Shown here: positions 63,827 through 64,000 of the stretch, one piece after another
How the letters are laid out: each line of letters begins with the position of its first letter
Position numbering within the stretch: the stretch's first letter is position 1
Assembly: GCA_031553535.1 (NCBI GenBank)
Contig: JAVBLM010000019.1
Span: forward strand, 186,001-250,000
DNA from: JAIROC01 sp031553535
GTDB lineage: Bacteria > Bacteroidota > Bacteroidia > Bacteroidales > WCHB1-69
Length of the DNA stretch: 64,000 bases
Reading direction: 5' to 3'
Made by a program: the position numbers and the translations under genes
Notes under the pieces: model-generated
Seen by the model: the letters and a program-made list of their open reading frames with translations, nothing else
The model's database searches: none
What the model was told of the DNA's origin: nothing

Positions 63827-64000
63827 TTATCTTGAATAATCAGTTCTCTCATCTTTTTCTCTAATTTCTAAATATTTATCTTTATATTCATCTATAGCAT
63901 TTCTCACTATTTGTACATTTGATTTTGTAACAGCAAGCACATCTACATAGCAAAATGTCGTCGGAATTTGACTTTTTGTCATGTTATATAGATAATTATG
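63827..64000 (-). CDS. C-terminal end of an unidentified protein (cut by window edge)
   Basis: The last 57 codons of a frame that enters from the right edge, ending in ...IVRNAIDEYKDKYLEIREKDERTDYSR. The stop codon is 2 bases from the GT9 start, which indicates an operon. No domain is recognisable in so short a piece. An internal ATG (about residue 7) exists, but a longer upstream gene is more likely. Glycan-related function is possible from context only. Confidence 0.6.
   Translation of the reverse strand, partial: HNYLYNMTKSQIPTTFCYVDVLAVTKSNVQIVRNAIDEYKDKYLEIREKDERTDYSR

Overview
The window is a chromosomal segment of an AT-rich member of the phylum Bacteroidota, most likely order Bacteroidales. 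Four things point there. The gene order tRNA-Thr/Tyr/Gly/Thr - tuf - tRNA-Trp - secE - nusG - rplKAJL - rpoBC is typical. Promoter -7 boxes of the Bacteroidetes form TAnnTTTG lie in front of many genes. Bacteroidetes-specific families occur (DUF3788, DUF4159, DUF6261, WbqC, the type IX secretion Plug protein, a T9SS sorting domain). MurA carries Asp in place of the usual catalytic Cys. The exact genus cannot be read from the sequence alone; a Dysgonomonadaceae/Tannerellaceae/Porphyromonadaceae-like organism is plausible.

Layout. 1-9.5 kb: the transcription/translation operon on the minus strand, ending in the window's left edge inside rpoC. 9.5-12 kb: an accessory stretch with a DUF6261 gene, a 42-bp repeat array and a candidate small RNA. 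12-14.3 kb: a three-gene operon with ATGA overlaps (membrane gate protein, sugar-1-phosphate nucleotidyltransferase, DUF3788). 14.3-17.5 kb, minus strand: hslR, DUF4159, RNase E/G, then a 29-residue ribosomal-type basic peptide and HU. 18-22.6 kb: envelope proteins and a U32 rRNA/tRNA hydroxylation-type enzyme. 22.6-24.2 kb: a large non-coding region with a second 42-bp array and two palindromic MITE-like elements, in front of a K+/H+ antiporter and a GT39 glycosyltransferase. 27.8-30.5 kb: acetyltransferase, recR, putative metal exporter. 30.5-31.2 kb: third 42-bp array. 31.2-37.2 kb: a tightly packed six-gene operon (subtilase, outer-membrane protein, flippase-like protein, heptose adenylyltransferase, lipoprotein, MnmD). 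37.3-42.7 kb: T9SS Plug, WbqC, murA, and a TPR/HTH membrane regulator. 42.9-43.2 kb: fourth 42-bp array. 43.3-53.3 kb: one giant secreted protein of 3337 residues with a T9SS C-terminal signal. 53.9-64 kb: dnaE, a small HTH protein, a di-heme peroxidase, a decayed GT9 gene copy, a YfhO-type membrane protein, an intact GT9 heptosyltransferase, and the tail of one further gene.

How parts fit together. The Plug protein and the sorting-domain giant indicate that the organism has a type IX secretion system; the TPR/HTH regulator precedes the giant gene. Heptose activation (RfaE2), GT9 and GT39 enzymes and WbqC suggest surface glycan synthesis.

The most unusual signal is a family of four non-homologous tandem arrays, far apart, that all keep an exact 42-bp period (with no indels across 5 to 11 units each), built from units containing short dyads. 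I know of no named class of this kind. Remnants of the MITE terminal repeat or its interior lie downstream of every array, at distances from about 30 to about 800 bp.
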